Below, in pieces: positions 1 to 9,169 of a DNA stretch of 64,000 nucleotides (position 1 is the first letter of the stretch; every line of letters begins with the position of its first letter). The notes under the pieces are model-generated. The model did no database searches, had not been told where the DNA came from, and worked only from the letters and a program-made list of their open reading frames with translations. The DNA is from Paenibacillus massiliensis 2301065 = DSM 16942 (lineage in GTDB: Bacteria; Bacillota; Bacilli; Paenibacillales; Paenibacillaceae), in NCBI RefSeq assembly GCF_000377505.1, contig NZ_KB898191.1:333670-397669 (forward strand). Direction: 5' to 3'. Both the position numbers and the translations under genes were made by a program.

Positions 1-318
1 GATCGAGATGCGGTCTTTGTTGCCCAGAATTTCTTCCGTGGTCAGTGTCACATATTCGTCCTGAACCAATTCAATTGGTTCAACTTCAAGCTTTCCAGTC
101 CGAATTTCTGGTCCCTTTGTATCGAGCAGAATAGCAACATTCTTACCAAGCTCTTTGCAAGCCTGACGGATGTTTTTGATCCGGTTGCCATGCTCCTCGA
201 AATCACCGTGGGAGAAGTTCAGACGGGCTACGTTCATTCCTGCCATGATGAGCTTCTTCAGATTCTCCAAAGACTCACTGGAAGGTCCGATCGTACATAC
301 AATCTTTGTTTTGCGCAT
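1..318 (-). CDS. pyk: pyruvate kinase, N-terminal part (runs off the window)
   Basis: Pyruvate kinase transfers phosphate from phosphoenolpyruvate to ADP in the last step of glycolysis. The 106 visible codons begin [16 protein letters not shown] and contain the substrate-loop stretch [12 protein letters not shown] followed by [12 protein letters not shown], both hallmarks of the family's first barrel strands. The ATG at 318 has a GGAGG ribosome binding site. The remainder lies left of the window. In Bacillus the gene follows accA and pfkA; here a 15.6-kb biosynthetic operon separates it from accA and no pfkA is seen. A promoter of its own lies upstream, so it need not depend on accDA transcription. 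Confidence 0.95.
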   Translation of the reverse strand, partial: MRKTKIVCTIGPSSESLENLKKLIMAGMNVARLNFSHGDFEEHGNRIKNIRQACKELGKNVAILLDTKGPEIRTGKLEVEPIELVQDEYVTLTTEEILGNKDRISI

Positions 319-400
319 TGTGGGTTTCCTCCGTTTTCTTCAAAAAGGTCTGTCTTTATATCTTTTTCCAACAATTAAATCTACTATACTTTTACCCATT

Positions 401-430
401 TGTATAGGCATGCGGTCACTTTTTTATCAA
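401..430 (-). promoter_or_regulatory. probable sigma-A promoter of pyk
   Basis: On the minus strand a TTGATA -35 (425-430) and a TATACA -10 (401-406) are 18 bases apart, about 85 bases upstream of the pyk ATG. The site lies at the 3' edge of the neighbouring gene, whose stop is at 437. This is a visual match only; the spacing is acceptable and the position fits. Confidence 0.5.
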
Positions 431-436
431 ATCAGG

Positions 437-1465
437 TTACAGTTTTCCAATACATTCCTGAATAACCTGCGCTTCACTCTTTCGAATGCCATCAAGGTTA
501 TGTCTTATTAGTCTTATATACTCTTCTTTACGCTCGATTTGATATTTTAAGACCAGTTGCTCGTTCACCAGACATTTGACACGCATTTGCTCCAGTATGT
601 CCAGCCAAGCTGGCTCGCAGTGCAGCCCATACTTTGCCGCGAGATGCTTCATCAGCATGATCAAAACTGCCTTATGATTGCTCAGCTGATGGAAGGGCCG
701 AATGTCAAGCTTGATGCCCGCTGAAGCCCCTTGATTCAGATATCCTACTAACCAATCGTAGATACCGATCCCGTATACGGTGCGCGATACATCATAATTC
801 TGGTGCTGGAAATGAAAGCCGAACACGTTGTCATCGACAAAGCTGTCGTTCATCTGAAGCACATGCTTACAGCTGGAGTCCAGATAGTCCATAAGTAATT
901 GCTTTATTCTCCGCGTATCAATATAGTATTCTCTCATTTTACTCATATTAAACAGTAATATATTAAAGACTTTCTCCTGTAACATCTTCTCTCCACTCAA
1001 GCATCGAGCCTGCTCCACTTCACTATAGGACAGCTCCAGACAGCCATATTTCCCATTTGTAAAATTATCTGCAGCAGCAAACACCCCGCGCTCTTCATTA
1101 TATCCATAGACTAAGGCGACATCATGGAGAAAATGCTGACGCTGAAATCTACTGCTCTCCCGGAGAAAGTAATGATCCAAGAACATGAATATGTACTTCT
1201 CTTCACAAATCCAGGCAGACATCTGCTCAATAAGCTTAGTCTCCAAGGCTTGCTGACTGATAATCTCCAGCTGTTCTCCCAGCTTTGCTCTCTCCACTAC
1301 AGCGTATTTCAGGACATTGTTGCTTTTTACATATAAAAAAATGCTGTTCATAAGCATCATCTCTTGACCAGAAGCGTGGGTCTGCAGCACGGCTGTAAGT
1401 CCAGCTGAAGAGCTATAGCAGTTGTTAACGGGCGGGAACTGTATCGGGAGCATCTTCCTGCTCAT
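437..1465 (-). CDS. BtrH-like (C39-like fold) acyltransferase/peptidase-family protein, last gene of the biosynthetic operon
   Basis: A 342-residue protein resembling the butirosin BtrH N-terminal domain family. In butirosin biosynthesis BtrH moves an aminoacyl side chain from an acyl carrier protein onto the aminoglycoside. Visible features are NNCYSSSAG with Cys16 near the N-terminus, FLHDVALVYGYN with His114, and AAADNF with Asp133, in the order and spacing expected of a Cys-His-Asp triad in this papain-like fold. The C-terminal 200 residues are helix-rich and not recognised. The ATG at 1465 overlaps the stop of the upstream oxidoreductase as ATGA, so I chose it over longer frames starting at 1528. 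Together with the carrier protein and adenylation enzyme of the operon, the inferred job is to off-load an aminoacyl group from the carrier onto an acceptor. The family link is moderately sure; the reaction is inference. Confidence 0.6.
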   Translation of the reverse strand: MSRKMLPIQFPPVNNCYSSSAGLTAVLQTHASGQEMMLMNSIFLYVKSNNVLKYAVVERAKLGEQLEIISQQALETKLIEQMSAWICEEKYIFMFLDHYFLRESSRFQRQHFLHDVALVYGYNEERGVFAAADNFTNGKYGCLELSYSEVEQARCLSGEKMLQEKVFNILLFNMSKMREYYIDTRRIKQLLMDYLDSSCKHVLQMNDSFVDDNVFGFHFQHQNYDVSRTVYGIGIYDWLVGYLNQGASAGIKLDIRPFHQLSNHKAVLIMLMKHLAAKYGLHCEPAWLDILEQMRVKCLVNEQLVLKYQIERKEEYIRLIRHNLDGIRKSEAQVIQECIGKL

Positions 1466-2520
1466 AGATTGCACCAAGAATCTTCCGACGCGGACTGATA
1501 GGCTGCCTTCACAATCCGCAAAGAGCATAGTCCCTCTTCCCCTGGCGCAATCAAGGGCTTGCCTTCCTGAATGGCATCAATGAAATTCTGTGTAATCAGT
1601 TGATGTCTCTCGAACTTCTGATAGGACACCGGGGTGGACTGTTCAACATACTGCGGCTTGGCGAACATATCCTGCTCGTGCTTATTGAACACATCGTCTG
1701 CTTGCGCTAATTGGGTAAATTGGAGAATGTCCTTCTCGATTACAATTTTACCCTCAGATCCAATAATCTCCAATCTATTGGTTCCTGGATATTCCGATAC
1801 AGAGCTGATGAATAGTCCCGACGCCCCATTGGCGTATTCCGCATAGATAGTCGCCTCATCCTCCACCTCAATCATCCGATGCTTGCCACAGTATATGAAA
1901 GCACGAATACGGCTAGGCATCCCGCACATCCATTGCCACAGATCCAGCTGATGTGTCGCCTGATTGATCAGGATTCCTCCCCCTTCACCTCGCCAGGTCG
2001 CTCTCCAGCTATTCGAGTCATAGTAGCGCTGGGTGCGGAACCAATCCGTCACAACCCAGTTCGTTCTTCGGAGCTCGCCTAGCTTCCCTTGCATAATCAA
2101 CTCTCTTGCCTGCTGATAGATCGGGATGGTCCGCTGGTTGAACATCATGGAGAATACAATCCCTCTGGCCTGCGCCTCTGCATTCATAGCAGCTACCTCT
2201 GCCACGTCAATGCCTGCTGGCTTCTCTAGCAGCACATGTAGATTACAGTTCATCGCATACGTCGCAATCTCAGGATGGCTCACATGGGGGGTTGCCACCA
2301 GTACAGCGTCTAACTCCCCGGATTCGAGCATTTCCTTATAGTTGGTGTACAGCTTGATCTCTGTCCCGTATTGCCCACTCAGCTCTTGCATCACCTGAAG
2401 ATTATGATCACAGACTGCTGTAAGCCTGCAGCCCGTGATTTTGTTCTCAAATAAATACTTCATGTGCTTGATGCCCATGCTGCCAATACCCACGACACCT
2501 ATTCGTACGAGGCCGTTCAT
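1462..2520 (-). CDS. Gfo/Idh/MocA family NAD(P)-dependent oxidoreductase
   Basis: A 352-residue protein with an N-terminal Rossmann fold (GVVGIGSMG, residues 8-16) and the family's EKPAG motif (residues 99-103), whose lysine contacts cofactor and substrate. Members oxidise or reduce sugars, inositols and related polyols, or act on nucleotide sugars. The C-terminal alpha/beta domain continues to a normal family length. Start and stop overlap the neighbours as ATGA at both ends (with panD upstream and the BtrH-like gene downstream), typical of tight coupling. In this operon it probably performs a redox step on a sugar or cyclitol building block, alongside the SDR; the substrate cannot be read from sequence. 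Confidence 0.88.
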   Translation of the reverse strand: MNGLVRIGVVGIGSMGIKHMKYLFENKITGCRLTAVCDHNLQVMQELSGQYGTEIKLYTNYKEMLESGELDAVLVATPHVSHPEIATYAMNCNLHVLLEKPAGIDVAEVAAMNAEAQARGIVFSMMFNQRTIPIYQQARELIMQGKLGELRRTNWVVTDWFRTQRYYDSNSWRATWRGEGGGILINQATHQLDLWQWMCGMPSRIRAFIYCGKHRMIEVEDEATIYAEYANGASGLFISSVSEYPGTNRLEIIGSEGKIVIEKDILQFTQLAQADDVFNKHEQDMFAKPQYVEQSTPVSYQKFERHQLITQNFIDAIQEGKPLIAPGEEGLCSLRIVKAAYQSASEDSWCNL

Positions 2521-2924
2521 CCCTTCTCACTTCCTTGTGCAGGATAGAACTCTCCATGTATTTCCTTGTTCTGTAGCTGCTCGATACGATTGCCGTGGCC
2601 CATAAAAGCAATGATGGGTTCGTGGGATTTTGCTGCTTGCCGCTCCATATAAGCATAGGAGATAATGATAACTTCATCTCCGGGCTGCACCAGTCTTGCT
2701 GCCGCTCCATTCAAGCAGATGACTCCACTGCCTCGCTCACCAGCAATAACATAGGTCTCCAAGCGGGCACCATTGGTGTTATTTACTACCTGTACCTTTT
2801 CATTAGAGAGAATCTCCGTTGCATCCAGGATGGCCTGATCAATAGTAATGCTACCTACATAATGAAGATTTGCCTCCGTCACCGTCGCCTTATGTATTTT
2901 CGACTTCATGACTGCAATATACAC
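2517..2924 (-). CDS. panD: aspartate 1-decarboxylase (pyruvoyl enzyme)
   Basis: PanD decarboxylates L-aspartate to beta-alanine, normally for pantothenate. The 135-residue proenzyme carries the self-cleavage site Gly24-Ser25 (HYVGSITID); Ser25 becomes the pyruvoyl group. [13 protein letters not shown] and [17 protein letters not shown] are close to the Bacillus sequence. The start is a GTG at 2924 behind AAGGAG, which lies inside the end of the upstream adenylation gene (35-base overlap). It is not next to panB or panC here. Its place in the middle of a secondary-metabolite operon suggests that it feeds beta-alanine to the pathway, or supports pantetheine supply for the carrier protein. It could also be the only panD of the cell; that cannot be decided from this window. 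Confidence 0.93.
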   Translation of the reverse strand: MYIAVMKSKIHKATVTEANLHYVGSITIDQAILDATEILSNEKVQVVNNTNGARLETYVIAGERGSGVICLNGAAARLVQPGDEVIIISYAYMERQAAKSHEPIIAFMGHGNRIEQLQNKEIHGEFYPAQGSEKG

Positions 2925-4491
2925 GGTAACCCGCTCCTTTCAATTGTTTTCGATCAACTTTGCCATTATGGTTCAACGGTAAGGCATCTGCTCTATGAAA
3001 CGACCGAGGTACCATATAATGTGGGAGCTTATCCTTCAGGAATGCTCTCCATTGCTCGCCTGACACAAGCTCCTGGCTGATATAGAGAGCGAATAAGAAA
3101 GGCGACTGTGCTTGATCATCCACACCTGACACAGCATGTGTAACCAAAGGATGCAGCAGCATTGCCCTTTCAATCTCCTCAGGCTCTATTCGCCGTCCTT
3201 TGAGCTTAATTTGATGGTCTACCCGTCCAACAAAACAAAGGTTACCGTCTGCTTGTCTGCGTACCAAATCTCCCGTCTTGTACACCCGTAGCTGTTTCCC
3301 CTGATGCTCATATACTAGGAAGCGGGCTGCTGTCTCCTCAGCATTTTGAATATATCCCCTAGCCAGACATTCTCCGGTAATGTACAGCTCGCCTGTATGG
3401 CCATCTTCAATCGACTTACCGTGCTCGTCTAGAATCAAGGGCTCCGTATGACGAAGGAACGCTCCGATATGAATCTCCTCCGCATTCGTGAGATTGCCGG
3501 CAGCTACCCACACGGTCCCCTCTGTAGGCCCATATACATTGTAAATTGTAGCCTCTGTCAGCTCCTGTAGCTGGCGCAGCAAGGGGAGCGGGAATGGCTC
3601 TCCACCGACCAGGATCATTTTCACTTGGCGGATATGCTCCCGAACACGCTCAAAGCCCAGCAGCATCGACATAGCCGAGGGAGTCATCTGAATGAAATCA
3701 ATCTGCTCTTCTGCAATGAGCCTTCCCAGTAACAACGGGTTCTGGCGATGCCGATCTTCAGCGATGATCACGCGTTTACCCATTGTCAGCGGTAGTATAG
3801 TTTCAACCATGAAGATATCGAAGGACATCGGTGCAAGACACAGGAACGTATCAAGATGTTCGAAATCTATGGCTGCACGGAAATCCAATATGAAATTGAG
3901 CAGCCCCTGCCGCGTAATCATGACCCCTTTGGGCAGACCCGTCGAGCCCGAGGTATACATGACATAGGCAAGCTCCTCCGGAGCCTGAGCTGTGCCCGGA
4001 CAATTTGGACAATTCGATGCCGATCTCGCCTCTAGCTGCTCCAATTCCCGATAATGAAGAATGGTCGCATCAGCCCGAAGCTCGTCCACATTCGGAAAGC
4101 CCTCATCCATCAGTAAAAATGGAGCTTGCGCATTATCCAGCATATACGCAACCCTGGCAGGCGGCAATTGAGCATCAATCGGAAGGAAGGCTGCACCCGA
4201 CTTCATTACACCCAGCATCGCAATGAGCATTTCCGGGCCCCGGCGGGTCCATATGCCAACAAGGTCAGCAGGGCTTACCCCTGATTGCAGCAAAGCATGG
4301 GCCATATGCTCCGAGGCCTCATCCAGTTCACGATAGGTCATCATGCTCCCCTGGAATTGGACAGCAATACGCTCCGGGTGAGACTCCACTTGTAAAGCTA
4401 GTAGCTCTAATAAAGAGACCTCCAGTTCAGCACACAGCTTGCTTGCATTATCTACGAATGGATTGTTGGATGTAGCGGGAATCTGAGCCAT
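2890..4491 (-). CDS. stand-alone NRPS-type adenylation enzyme (amino acid:carrier protein ligase)
   Basis: A 533-residue AMP-binding enzyme without condensation or thiolation domains. Core motifs: [11 protein letters not shown] (A3, residues 179-189), NVYGPTEG (A5, 318-325), YKTGDLVRR (A7, 404-412), [20 protein letters not shown] (A8), and NHNGKVDRK (A10, Lys511). Aligned by eye to the GrsA phenylalanine domain, the specificity positions read D225, I226, V229, S272, L294, G296, V319, V327, W328, K511. Asp225 indicates an alpha-amino acid. The set resembles the glycine code DILQLGLIWK (D, I, L, G, W and K identical, the other four mostly conservative), so glycine or a similarly small amino acid is the best guess. 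It should adenylate the amino acid and load the small carrier protein at 10404-10679. It overlaps panD and lies two bases after the radical SAM gene. Confidence 0.92.
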   Translation of the reverse strand: MAQIPATSNNPFVDNASKLCAELEVSLLELLALQVESHPERIAVQFQGSMMTYRELDEASEHMAHALLQSGVSPADLVGIWTRRGPEMLIAMLGVMKSGAAFLPIDAQLPPARVAYMLDNAQAPFLLMDEGFPNVDELRADATILHYRELEQLEARSASNCPNCPGTAQAPEELAYVMYTSGSTGLPKGVMITRQGLLNFILDFRAAIDFEHLDTFLCLAPMSFDIFMVETILPLTMGKRVIIAEDRHRQNPLLLGRLIAEEQIDFIQMTPSAMSMLLGFERVREHIRQVKMILVGGEPFPLPLLRQLQELTEATIYNVYGPTEGTVWVAAGNLTNAEEIHIGAFLRHTEPLILDEHGKSIEDGHTGELYITGECLARGYIQNAEETAARFLVYEHQGKQLRVYKTGDLVRRQADGNLCFVGRVDHQIKLKGRRIEPEEIERAMLLHPLVTHAVSGVDDQAQSPFLFALYISQELVSGEQWRAFLKDKLPHYMVPRSFHRADALPLNHNGKVDRKQLKGAGYRVYCSHEVENT

Positions 4492-4493
4492 CG

Positions 4494-5492
4494 TTATATC
4501 CCTGCCTTCTGACCAGGAACGATCGCCTTCCTGCCCGATTCATCCAAATATCGATCACCCGTAAAATTACTGCCTCCCCCGAACTCTGGCTTCAGAAGAG
4601 CAGCTTTGCAGCGCGTGCAGATAAAATCCGATGGCAGTCCTACTGTCTCCCCACGGACATACTGCCTGATCTCGTTGGCTCTCTCGCTGTGCCACACAGC
4701 CTCAATACTACTCTCCAGTACGTTACCCAGCACGACCTCCCGTCTCCAATCCTGCGAGCAAATGATCGCGTCTCCGTTAGCCAAGATGTTCATTCGCTCG
4801 AACGGTCTTAGCAGCTGGCAGCCTGCCAGCGGATTCTGCTCCATACCTGTAGTCGAAGCCAGCTTCTTGGCGTTCCCATGTCCTTCCACACTGCCTGCTC
4901 GATCGAGGAATCCGAACAAATGAAGCTTGGCCTCGGGGAACAGTTCCTCAATGCTTCTCACATTCTCCTCCATATCCACCCATGGACACAGGATGGCTAC
5001 CAATTGTATGTCAATCGGAAGACCGCTCGCCTTATTTCGCTCTAGCAGATGCTTGATTCTGTCTACTGTCTTGTGAAAATTCAATCCGGGCATTAGCTCC
5101 TTGTATAGCTCCTCCGTTCCCCCGAAGAAGCTGATTCTGAAATCATCAATGAGCCGTTCCAGAAGGATCGCTTCGATCAATTCCTCGTTGAGACCAGACG
5201 TATTGGAGGAGACCTCTACGAAAATTCCGCTCTCCTTAAGCCTGCGCAATACGGACAAGAACCTTCTGTCCAATGTGGGCTCATTATTCATGTATGGAAT
5301 GGCACGGACAACCTCATGGCTATGTGCGGCAAGCTCCGTCAGAATCTGGTCTATTCCCTCATCACTCATCCGTGCTGGTGTGAAGCATTTTTCGGTGGAG
5401 CTATAAGGACATGGAGCACACTGTCCATTACAGAACGATTGCGTCTGAAATTCGATATATTTAGGAAATGCCGAAAGCTCATTAATACCCAA
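4494..5492 (-). CDS. radical SAM/SPASM domain enzyme
   Basis: A radical S-adenosylmethionine enzyme of about 332 residues. The [4Fe-4S] cluster site is Cys21-x3-Cys25-x2-Cys28 (CNGQCAPC). The C-terminal part has a SPASM-like arrangement: a cysteine before LLRPFERMNILANGDAIICSQDW, that motif's own cysteine, and CTRCK near the end, which would bind one or two auxiliary clusters. SPASM enzymes often modify ribosomal peptides, but others dehydrogenate or epimerise sugars and carrier-bound substrates. I chose the TTG at 5492 because GGGGGG precedes it at good spacing; a longer frame begins with TTG at 5513. It overlaps the end of the SDR gene. The substrate is unknown; no precursor peptide with a clear leader is present nearby. 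Confidence 0.85.
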   Translation of the reverse strand: MGINELSAFPKYIEFQTQSFCNGQCAPCPYSSTEKCFTPARMSDEGIDQILTELAAHSHEVVRAIPYMNNEPTLDRRFLSVLRRLKESGIFVEVSSNTSGLNEELIEAILLERLIDDFRISFFGGTEELYKELMPGLNFHKTVDRIKHLLERNKASGLPIDIQLVAILCPWVDMEENVRSIEELFPEAKLHLFGFLDRAGSVEGHGNAKKLASTTGMEQNPLAGCQLLRPFERMNILANGDAIICSQDWRREVVLGNVLESSIEAVWHSERANEIRQYVRGETVGLPSDFICTRCKAALLKPEFGGGSNFTGDRYLDESGRKAIVPGQKAGI

Positions 5493-6219
5493 CGCTATTC
5501 CCCCCGTCAACAATTATGGTCTGTCCCGTTACCCAGTTCATGCTGTCCGTCACAAAGGCATAGATGGCTGCTTCGATCTGTTCTCCCGTAGCGATGCTAC
5601 CAAGAGGGGTGTTACTCTTGATGCGCTCCTCCTGCTCTGACCCTATATCCGGGTTCAGCTCACTCTGAAAATAACCCGGCGCGATGCAATTACACCGAAT
5701 CTGATAAGGTCCGAGATCATAAGCCCATTGTCTGATCAGAGCCTCTAGCGCACCCTTTGTTGCAATATAAGGTGCACTGTGCCGATTGACACGATGGACA
5801 AGATTGCTGGACACCGCCACGATGCTTCCTTGTCTGCAAGCCACAAAGTAGGGAAAGAGAGCACTTACAATAGCCGCCAGTGACATGCAGTGAACCTGAA
5901 ACATCTGCTCCCAGGTAAGAAGCTCGTCCGCAGTATAGGGTAGCGAGCATTTTCGATAGACACCTGCCGTATGAATAATATTCAGGCGCTCCACCCTGCT
6001 GAAATCCGCAATCGTCTCTAGACCTCTGGACAGTTCCGATAGAGTACAGCTCTGTTCCAAATCCACCTCCAACAGCCTCATCCGCTCGTGTCCCGAGGGG
6101 ATTGTCCCACCTGGTCGGATGATCCCGATGACCTCATGCTGCTGCTCGCACAAATGCTTACAGACCGCACTTCCCAACGTTCCTCCAGCACCTGTAACCA
6201 CCGAAATGACCCGTTCCAT
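5482..6219 (-). CDS. short-chain dehydrogenase/reductase (SDR)
   Basis: A 245-residue classical SDR. The cofactor site is TGAGGTLG (residues 9-16), the catalytic Ser lies in VAVSSN (137/138), and Tyr151-x3-Lys155 appears as YIATK. The C-terminal IVDGGNSVGY is typical of the family. Such enzymes interconvert alcohols and ketones with NAD(P)H. One base separates it from the GT2 gene upstream. It is expected to work with the Gfo/Idh/MocA enzyme in building or trimming a sugar, polyol or acyl intermediate; it could also be a carrier-bound ketoreductase. The substrate cannot be assigned. Confidence 0.9.
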   Translation of the reverse strand: MERVISVVTGAGGTLGSAVCKHLCEQQHEVIGIIRPGGTIPSGHERMRLLEVDLEQSCTLSELSRGLETIADFSRVERLNIIHTAGVYRKCSLPYTADELLTWEQMFQVHCMSLAAIVSALFPYFVACRQGSIVAVSSNLVHRVNRHSAPYIATKGALEALIRQWAYDLGPYQIRCNCIAPGYFQSELNPDIGSEQEERIKSNTPLGSIATGEQIEAAIYAFVTDSMNWVTGQTIIVDGGNSVGY

Positions 6220-6220
6220 C

Positions 6221-7642
6221 TCAGATCAGCTCCCGTTCCTGTATAGTTCTTCCACCGTCAGACAACTGCGTGTCAGCATGCTGAATTTCATTGCGCTGCG
6301 TCTTATATTTCTCAGTCTTGTTATTGCGGCCTCGAAGCTGCTGAGCCATATTCAGGCAAGGTCCCCAGCAATGAATGAGATAAGCTGATACGCAGTACAG
6401 TGATGATCGTGGCAGCACAACTTGATCTGAAGTGAGTTGCCGGGTGTGCTGTCGGATGAGACGCGCAATGAGATAATGAACTCCTGGAAGATAAGCTAAA
6501 ATGAACAGAATGGAGGCCGCGAAGCCCCACCACCCAAAGAGAAGTGTAGTCCAGATTGGAAGCACCAGAAGCAGCACAGACGGAGAGAACAACCAGTAGA
6601 TCGCCAACAGAAACAGTTTAGTAGCCAGTATAGCCGCTCTTAGTGTCTCCCAGGCAGTCCGTTCGCCTTGATGGAGAAGCTGTGTGAAATACTTAAAAGC
6701 GTGAAACGGCCCGTTGAACCATACACTTTGCTGCCGGATATAGACCGAAATGCGATTCGTGAATTCGGCTTGCTCCAGGATCGGGACCGGGTAAATAGGG
6801 ATGCGATGTACATTCAACCGATATCCCAGACAAGCATCCTCGTTGATGTTCTCCTCCGGGAATCCACCCATTCGCCCGAGCACCTCATTGTGTGCATAGA
6901 AGCCATGGCCAATGACATAATTCATCTTTTCGGCTATAATCTCCAGCATGCTTTTTATCGGACCCAAGCTGCGGGGAAGGCTACTCCACAAGCGGACAAA
7001 AGCCACTTGGTAACGAACACGAGTCAGCTCGAACAGGACGCTCCAGCGATTTTGCCACTGTGCGGCACTGCTGATATTGGAGCGGGATGATGCCCCGATC
7101 GGGAGCGGGAAGTAGCTGTATTGCTGGAAGCAGCACTCACGTCCCTTCTGCGCAGCCTGATGCTCCACATAATCCAGTACGCGCTCATCAATTCTGGAAT
7201 CCGCATTATAGATACCAATCCAGAAATCCCCATCCTTATGCTTGGCCCGAAGCTGCTCCACGGCAAAATTCAATTGATGGGCCATGACACCGCTCGCATC
7301 CTCATAATGCAGAATGTGTATTCCAGGCGAGGGAAAGGCGGTCTGAGCCTGTCTTAGTACCTCATTCGTATGCGGAATATCTTCTCTCTGTCGCTCTCTC
7401 GCCGTTGTAATGAACAACACCTCACAGCCTGACCGATGGGTCACAAGACTTCGAAAGTGCAAATAAGTATCCCGGGCGATCACCTGCTCGTCCATCATCG
7501 GAATCAGCAGATACATCGGGACATCCAGACGTTGTACGCTTACTGGTTTTTCGTAAGACAGCCATTTAGCTGCTAACAGACTACAAATGACATTTCGGAC
7601 CAGCATATAGACATATATAGCTACCAGCACAGAATACGTCAT
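6221..7642 (-). CDS. membrane-anchored family 2 glycosyltransferase
   Basis: About 473 residues. An N-terminal membrane helix (about residues 3-24) is followed by a cytoplasmic GT2-like domain with YNADSR (a DxD-like metal/nucleotide site, Asp148), NEDACLG (the acidic catalytic pair seen in processive GT2 enzymes) and QQSVWFNGP (in the place of the Q/R-xx-R-W motif). Two or three strongly hydrophobic helices follow, then a polar tail of about 50 residues. This is the layout of cellulose/hyaluronan-synthase-like enzymes, though shorter. The start is the ATG at 7642 behind GGGGAG; a GTG at 7657 has a poorer site. It probably transfers a sugar at the membrane to the pathway product or to a lipid-linked acceptor. 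Confidence 0.75.
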   Translation of the reverse strand: MTYSVLVAIYVYMLVRNVICSLLAAKWLSYEKPVSVQRLDVPMYLLIPMMDEQVIARDTYLHFRSLVTHRSGCEVLFITTARERQREDIPHTNEVLRQAQTAFPSPGIHILHYEDASGVMAHQLNFAVEQLRAKHKDGDFWIGIYNADSRIDERVLDYVEHQAAQKGRECCFQQYSYFPLPIGASSRSNISSAAQWQNRWSVLFELTRVRYQVAFVRLWSSLPRSLGPIKSMLEIIAEKMNYVIGHGFYAHNEVLGRMGGFPEENINEDACLGYRLNVHRIPIYPVPILEQAEFTNRISVYIRQQSVWFNGPFHAFKYFTQLLHQGERTAWETLRAAILATKLFLLAIYWLFSPSVLLLVLPIWTTLLFGWWGFAASILFILAYLPGVHYLIARLIRQHTRQLTSDQVVLPRSSLYCVSAYLIHCWGPCLNMAQQLRGRNNKTEKYKTQRNEIQHADTQLSDGGRTIQERELI

Positions 7643-7660
7643 GCGTGTTCTCCCCACTTG

Positions 7661-8476
7661 TCATAGGGCATCCAGAATATTGATCTTGCTGCTGTCCAGC
7701 CACCAGGTCTGGGACGAGCTCTTGATGCCAGTATCCGTATGCTCCTTGTGATGAAAATCAGATCCGCCCGAGCGATACAGCCCTTTCTCACTGGCCAACG
7801 TGACATAACGCTGCTGCTGCTCGGAGCTGTGAGACGGATGATAGCATTCCAGCCCTTCTAATCCATAGAAGATTAGTTCTTCTACCACCTCTACAATGTT
7901 GATCTCATGCCGTTCCAGCCGTCCCGGGTGAGCAAGCACTGCAATACCTCCTGCATCGCGAATAATCTGAATGCTCTCCTGCGCCGTAGGCTTGTAAGGC
8001 GGAGTGATGTGATGCTGGCGGTAATCGAGATAGAGCACATTGGCCTCCTCCCGAGATGAACAGAGACCCTGCTCCATGAGTGCATAGGCCAGATTCCGAC
8101 GGAAAGCCGCCTGCCCCTTATAACCTGACACGTCGAGCGAGATACCCTGCTGCCGTAGACACTCCTGTAGCTTCATATTCGCCCGAAGACTGGAGTGACT
8201 GAGCTTGCTTAGAAAACGATGCAAGACACTTGACCTTATATCCAAACCGTACCCTAAAATATGTAATTCGCGATGATTGCTCGTATTAATCTCGATTCCG
8301 GGTAGAATCTGGAGCTTGTCAGGATATGAATCCTTCAAGCTTAGTAGGCCTTCTACGCTATGATGATCTGTGATTGCTATCAGCCTTAATTCTTGCTCGA
8401 CAGCGTATTGGACCAGGTCATCTGGTGTAAGACTGCCGTCCGAGCAAGTTGTATGCATATGCATATCTACCTTCAC
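7661..8476 (-). CDS. PHP-domain phosphoesterase
   Basis: A 271-residue PHP protein with the metal-binding motifs MHMHTTCSDG (residues 5-14), TDHHSVEGL and VLAHPGR, and a C-terminal GGSDFHHKE. This resembles the YciV/TrpH group, whose members hydrolyse nucleotide or sugar phosphates, including 3',5'-bisphosphates and 5' ends of RNA. The start is a GTG behind GAGGTGATG. In this operon, which also carries three kinase-like proteins and a nucleotidyltransferase, the natural guess is a phosphatase that removes a phosphate from an intermediate or from a protected product. It could equally be a hitch-hiking housekeeping enzyme. Confidence 0.85.
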   Translation of the reverse strand: MKVDMHMHTTCSDGSLTPDDLVQYAVEQELRLIAITDHHSVEGLLSLKDSYPDKLQILPGIEINTSNHRELHILGYGLDIRSSVLHRFLSKLSHSSLRANMKLQECLRQQGISLDVSGYKGQAAFRRNLAYALMEQGLCSSREEANVLYLDYRQHHITPPYKPTAQESIQIIRDAGGIAVLAHPGRLERHEINIVEVVEELIFYGLEGLECYHPSHSSEQQQRYVTLASEKGLYRSGGSDFHHKEHTDTGIKSSSQTWWLDSSKINILDAL

Positions 8477-8487
8477 CTATCATCACC

Positions 8488-9132
8488 TCAGCTTCGGACT
8501 GTTCCTCCACAGAACTCCATAATCTCATCTGCATATCGTTCCCACTCCATATCCTGGGTCTCGATCGTCAGCACCTCCATATGAGTGCGCTTACACTCCT
8601 GCTTCAAGGCCTCCTGCAGACGTTGAAAATAAGTGGCAATCTCTCGATCGCTCCGCCCAAGGCCCGCCAGATATCGGTCCCATTTTACCGAATTCCGATA
8701 ATAGCGAGTGGAGTGAATACTCCTCTCCTCAATCGCCGAGTCGGGCAGCAGCAGCATGACGACCTTGTAGCCTGCACGATATAGGCGCTGATCCAGTTCC
8801 ATGAGTAGCTCTTCATCTTGGTAATACGACTTGATATAATTCTCCAAATGAAAGGTCTCCAGGATAGATTGATAGGACCGATAAGGATCAGTCGCGCCAT
8901 ATTCTACATACTGCTGATCCAGCCTCTCTACACTACGTACAATATTGTCCATAATGGAGTAAATCCGATCCTGAACCTCTGCTCCCTGCTCCCTCCAGAC
9001 GAGTGAGGAGGTATAGAGCTGGGAGGCCGTATATATATTGGAATATCCTGCTGCAACCATCCTTCTCAGCATATGGTGCAGGAGCGTAGTCTTCCCGCTA
9101 CCTGTGATCCCTTCCAGTATCACTCTCAGCAT
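8488..9132 (-). CDS. thymidylate-kinase-like P-loop protein
   Basis: 214 residues, starting MLRVILEGITGSGKTT with the Walker A motif at residues 8-16. The later stretch around TRYYRNSVKWDRYL resembles the lid region of dTMP-kinase-like proteins. The family includes nucleotide kinases and many uncharacterised kinases found in antibiotic and peptide biosynthesis clusters. No true dTMP-kinase signature (DRY plus a TQG-type lid) is evident, so a role in thymidylate synthesis is unlikely. It may phosphorylate a small molecule of the pathway. The family call is fairly sure, the substrate unknown. Confidence 0.7.
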   Translation of the reverse strand: MLRVILEGITGSGKTTLLHHMLRRMVAAGYSNIYTASQLYTSSLVWREQGAEVQDRIYSIMDNIVRSVERLDQQYVEYGATDPYRSYQSILETFHLENYIKSYYQDEELLMELDQRLYRAGYKVVMLLLPDSAIEERSIHSTRYYRNSVKWDRYLAGLGRSDREIATYFQRLQEALKQECKRTHMEVLTIETQDMEWERYADEIMEFCGGTVRS

Positions 9133-9169
9133 CGCTTATCCCTCTTCGCTTCTCCAGATTGATTGCTCT

